64,000 nt of DNA, taken from contig NZ_JALLIY010000006.1 of the NCBI RefSeq assembly GCF_023242315.1, forward strand, positions 248,001-312,000, given 5' to 3'. This DNA comes from Pseudomonas sp. MWU13-2105 (GTDB lineage Bacteria > Pseudomonadota > Gammaproteobacteria > Pseudomonadales > Pseudomonadaceae). Under the pieces are notes generated by a model, which ran no database searches, had not been told where the DNA came from, and worked only from the letters and a program-made list of their open reading frames with translations. Of this stretch, positions 61,808 to 64,000 are shown one piece after another; within the stretch, counting starts at the first letter, position 1, and the number at the start of each line of letters is the position of its first letter. The position numbers and the translations under genes are program-made.

Positions 61808-64000
61808 ATGACCCTCGATTCATTTCCCTACGAGTTCTCCGAAGCCCTGGAACAGCGCGACGCGCCCAATGCACGGGAAAAAGCCCTGAAGATCACCCAG
61901 GCCGATCGCATCTGGTTGAGAAACGTCCTGCTCCCCAACCAGACCGCCCGCCAGGCGCTCAACGACCCGATGCTTGTCGAAAAAATCATCCTCTGCCCAT
62001 ACGGGGTGGCGCTCGTGGATCTGGCGGGGGCCTTCCTGATGAGTCCGCGCACGCAGGACTGCTCGTATCTCTACAGTCCGAGCCGGGGCCTGGAACATTT
62101 CGAAACACGAACCGGAGCCATCGACGCCGTGCTCGACCGCCTGGCCAGCGAGGCACAGCGCGACGAGTTGCTGCGCTTCGTCGCGCTCGATATCAAGATC
62201 AACCTCAAGTTCGACGCTGACCTCAAGCTCAAGACCGAACCTATCGAGGGCGCGGTGTTCCTCGACCGGCGCCGCTCGATCGACTTCCATGAAAAACACA
62301 ACCTGCAGGCTTTGAACGAGGAATTGCTCAAGTTGCCCGGCCTGGCCGCGCTGCTCGACAAAATGCTCAGCGATGAACTGGGGCGTCGCTTTGCCAACGT
62401 CAACCTGGCAACCGTCAAAATGCTCAGCCATGCCAACGCCAGCCGAGACCACAGGGCTGACGCCGGCGAACCGAAACGCCCGCCCGCCGCGCCTCACTCG
62501 TTGAGCGAGGCGATACTGGCGCACTATCGCGCCGGGGCCTGGCCCGCCGACCAGCGCCGCGTCTTCGTCGCCCCCGACTACAACGCGGTGTCGGCGGATA
62601 TCGAGCATTGGGAAAATGCCATCACGAAAATCTCCGGCAGCCTGAAGACACGCTTGCAAAGCGAGCTGGAAAGCTACTGGAACGGCAAGATGGGCAACGG
62701 CTACTCACGCCGGTGTTTTTTTGCCGAGGTCATGGGCACCTGCTGGCGCACCGAACTGTTCAAGCAATTGCAATGGGACAGCATCGGTCCCAGGACCCAC
62801 TACTGGCTGGCCGCTCTCTATCCCTACCGGTCAACACGGCTGCAGCGAACCCACATCAAGAGCCTGGGCTACACCACCAGCAAGCCCTCCCAGGCCGCCC
62901 TCGCCAATGCGTTCCTGGTCAGCGACCGATCCGTCACCGGCTCACTGTTTGTCTACAACTGCGGCCAACTGCTCGAACTCAATGGCCTGGACGCCCTGAA
63001 CCACTATCTCCTGCAGGAGTTGCACGCTGTCGAACGCCGTGACGAACTGGCAGAAACACTGTCGCTGAGCGAACTCACCGATCTGCGGCAGTTCCCCGCG
63101 CAGACCACACAACTGGGGCCCCTCACCCAGCCAGTCTTCGCAAACCGGCTGGAGGCGATCATCGCCAAGCAACTGGAAAACATCGATTACGTACTGACCC
63201 GCCACAGCCGGAGCAAAGGGCAACTGAATCTCGCGGCGGCGCTGGAGGTTGCCCTGGACGTACGTCAGATGATCAACAGCAAACTGCAGTCGATCAATTC
63301 CCGCGGAGACTGGAGTATCCGCCTCGACCTGTCGACGGACGATCAGCCCCGGCCATCGCCCCTTCCCGGATCACTGGGCAGCGCACGAGCCCACGCCAAA
63401 GAGCAGTGGCGCGAGCTCGAGATACTGAAAACCCGGCTCAACACCGAACTGACCGGACGTCCCGGTCTCATGGCATTCGCGCAAAGCGCGCTGCGGCATG
63501 AGTTGATCAAGATGAAGCGAGCCGAACTGGAGCCGTCGACGGTTTACATCAACCAGTTCGAAAGCGACTGGACCGAGCAGCAGGCCCCCCAGCCCATCAC
63601 CTCGATCTCCCTGGTCGAATATTTTCTGGAGCGCTCGGTCGGCTTGGCCCCGCCACTGGCGCAAGCCCCGGACAGCGGACTGTTCGGCCACGGCCAGGAC
63701 GGCAGTTGGTCAAGGATCGCCAACCTGGACAGTGCCACCGCCAATCAACTCGTCGAGGCCGCGCAACTGGGCTTCCAGCCACGCTTTCTGCACGAGCAGC
63801 GCTCGATCTATACAACAATCAGCGCACTGATCAGCGAAGCCCTGGAAAAGGGACTGCGTTACGAAGCACAGCAACGGGTGCTCGCCGGCACCCTGGAGGA
63901 CAGCGCCCGGGAACTGCTCGAAAGTCTCCTCGACAGCCCTGACAGCCCAGGGCGCAAAGGCTTGCGGGGCTTCATTGCGGATGCCTTCGGCCTCACGCTG
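61808..64000 (+). CDS. Large toxin-like protein (dermonecrotic-toxin/DUF6543 type), 3' end beyond the window
   Basis: An open frame of at least 731 codons begins MTLDSFPYEFSEALEQRDAP after CACGAAGG. It shows no signal peptide and few hydrophobic stretches. A helical body carries LEAIIAKQLENIDYVLTRHS and ISLVEYFLERSVGLAP, a style seen in the very large DUF6543 proteins of pseudomonads, which share a region with dermonecrotic toxins. A charged, proline-rich patch near 222-232 may be an interdomain linker. C-terminal activity cannot be seen here. The family call is by resemblance only. No dedicated secretion genes are adjacent on the left. Confidence 0.6.
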   Translation, partial: MTLDSFPYEFSEALEQRDAPNAREKALKITQADRIWLRNVLLPNQTARQALNDPMLVEKIILCPYGVALVDLAGAFLMSPRTQDCSYLYSPSRGLEHFETRTGAIDAVLDRLASEAQRDELLRFVALDIKINLKFDADLKLKTEPIEGAVFLDRRRSIDFHEKHNLQALNEELLKLPGLAALLDKMLSDELGRRFANVNLATVKMLSHANASRDHRADAGEPKRPPAAPHSLSEAILAHYRAGAWPADQRRVFVAPDYNAVSADIEHWENAITKISGSLKTRLQSELESYWNGKMGNGYSRRCFFAEVMGTCWRTELFKQLQWDSIGPRTHYWLAALYPYRSTRLQRTHIKSLGYTTSKPSQAALANAFLVSDRSVTGSLFVYNCGQLLELNGLDALNHYLLQELHAVERRDELAETLSLSELTDLRQFPAQTTQLGPLTQPVFANRLEAIIAKQLENIDYVLTRHSRSKGQLNLAAALEVALDVRQMINSKLQSINSRGDWSIRLDLSTDDQPRPSPLPGSLGSARAHAKEQWRELEILKTRLNTELTGRPGLMAFAQSALRHELIKMKRAELEPSTVYINQFESDWTEQQAPQPITSISLVEYFLERSVGLAPPLAQAPDSGLFGHGQDGSWSRIANLDSATANQLVEAAQLGFQPRFLHEQRSIYTTISALISEALEKGLRYEAQQRVLAGTLEDSARELLESLLDSPDSPGRKGLRGFIADAFGLTL

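Noticed and set aside
1..64000. CRISPR arrays, tRNA or rRNA genes, complete insertion sequences
   Set aside because: No regularly spaced direct repeats, no tRNA-like cloverleaf noticed and no transposase recognised. The repeats present are REP-type palindromes.

Overview
The window is high-GC (visibly above 60 percent G+C in most genes) chromosomal DNA of a Pseudomonas, most likely of the P. fluorescens/P. putida side of the genus. This is inferred from the gpx-msrB-alaA-htpX order, the complete ccmABCDEFGHI cluster, elongation factor P with Arg32 next to its rhamnosyltransferase EarP, and many copies of the genus-typical REP palindromes (GTGGGAGC..GCTTGCCCGCGAAG and related forms). No tRNA, rRNA, CRISPR array or complete insertion sequence was seen.

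Layout. 1-8.6 kb: stress and housekeeping genes (gpx, msrB, alaA, htpX, tpm, a DODA-type dioxygenase, deaD, prmB). 8.8-14.5 kb: isochorismatase-fold protein, Smr nuclease, folE, glutaredoxin-like protein, a DUF1311 (LprI-like) protein, GST, and a PLP aminotransferase divergent from a MarR regulator with a paired palindromic operator. 14.8-31.6 kb: a nearly complete urate-to-glycerate pathway. It contains purine permeases, PuuD urate oxidase, UraH, UraD, PuuE allantoinase, Alc allantoicase, AllA ureidoglycolate lyase, Gcl, Hyi, GlxR, a Tsx-type outer-membrane channel and a urea transporter. Five TTGTATACAA-like sites lie in front of its transcription units and suggest one shared GntR-type repressor. 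31.7-34.8 kb: a K+ channel, an orphan sulfate-binding protein, a DUF5666 protein and a lipoprotein. 34.8-41.75 kb: the nine-gene cytochrome c maturation operon. 41.9-43.8 kb: a FliK-domain and FlhB-tail pair.

43.9-49.0 kb is the accessory part. It is AT-rich at first, with a TSUP permease and a probable haem-oxygenase-fold enzyme split by a frameshift in a C6 run. A truncated, frameshifted vgrG remnant follows. Next is a putative type VI secretion peptidoglycan hydrolase (M23-like, SH3-like and pesticin-type lysozyme domains) interrupted by one in-frame TAG. It overlaps by 4 bp a secreted DUF1311/LprI-family protein that looks like its immunity protein. This is the most novel-looking locus.

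49.1-61.7 kb: housekeeping and regulatory genes (spermidine-synthase-like, class II DAHP synthase, YcaQ-type glycosylase, DUF1127, two LysR regulators, TSUP permease, ohrR/ohr, esterase, efp, earP, GreA/B-like factor, DUF883). 61.8 kb to the right edge: the first 731 codons of a very large protein resembling the dermonecrotic-toxin-like (DUF6543) proteins of Pseudomonas.

Four genes carry disabling single-base lesions: frameshifts in the xanthine permease, the haem-oxygenase-like gene and vgrG, and the stop in the effector. Two of the frameshifts lie in C runs, so sequencing error should be excluded before calling decay.
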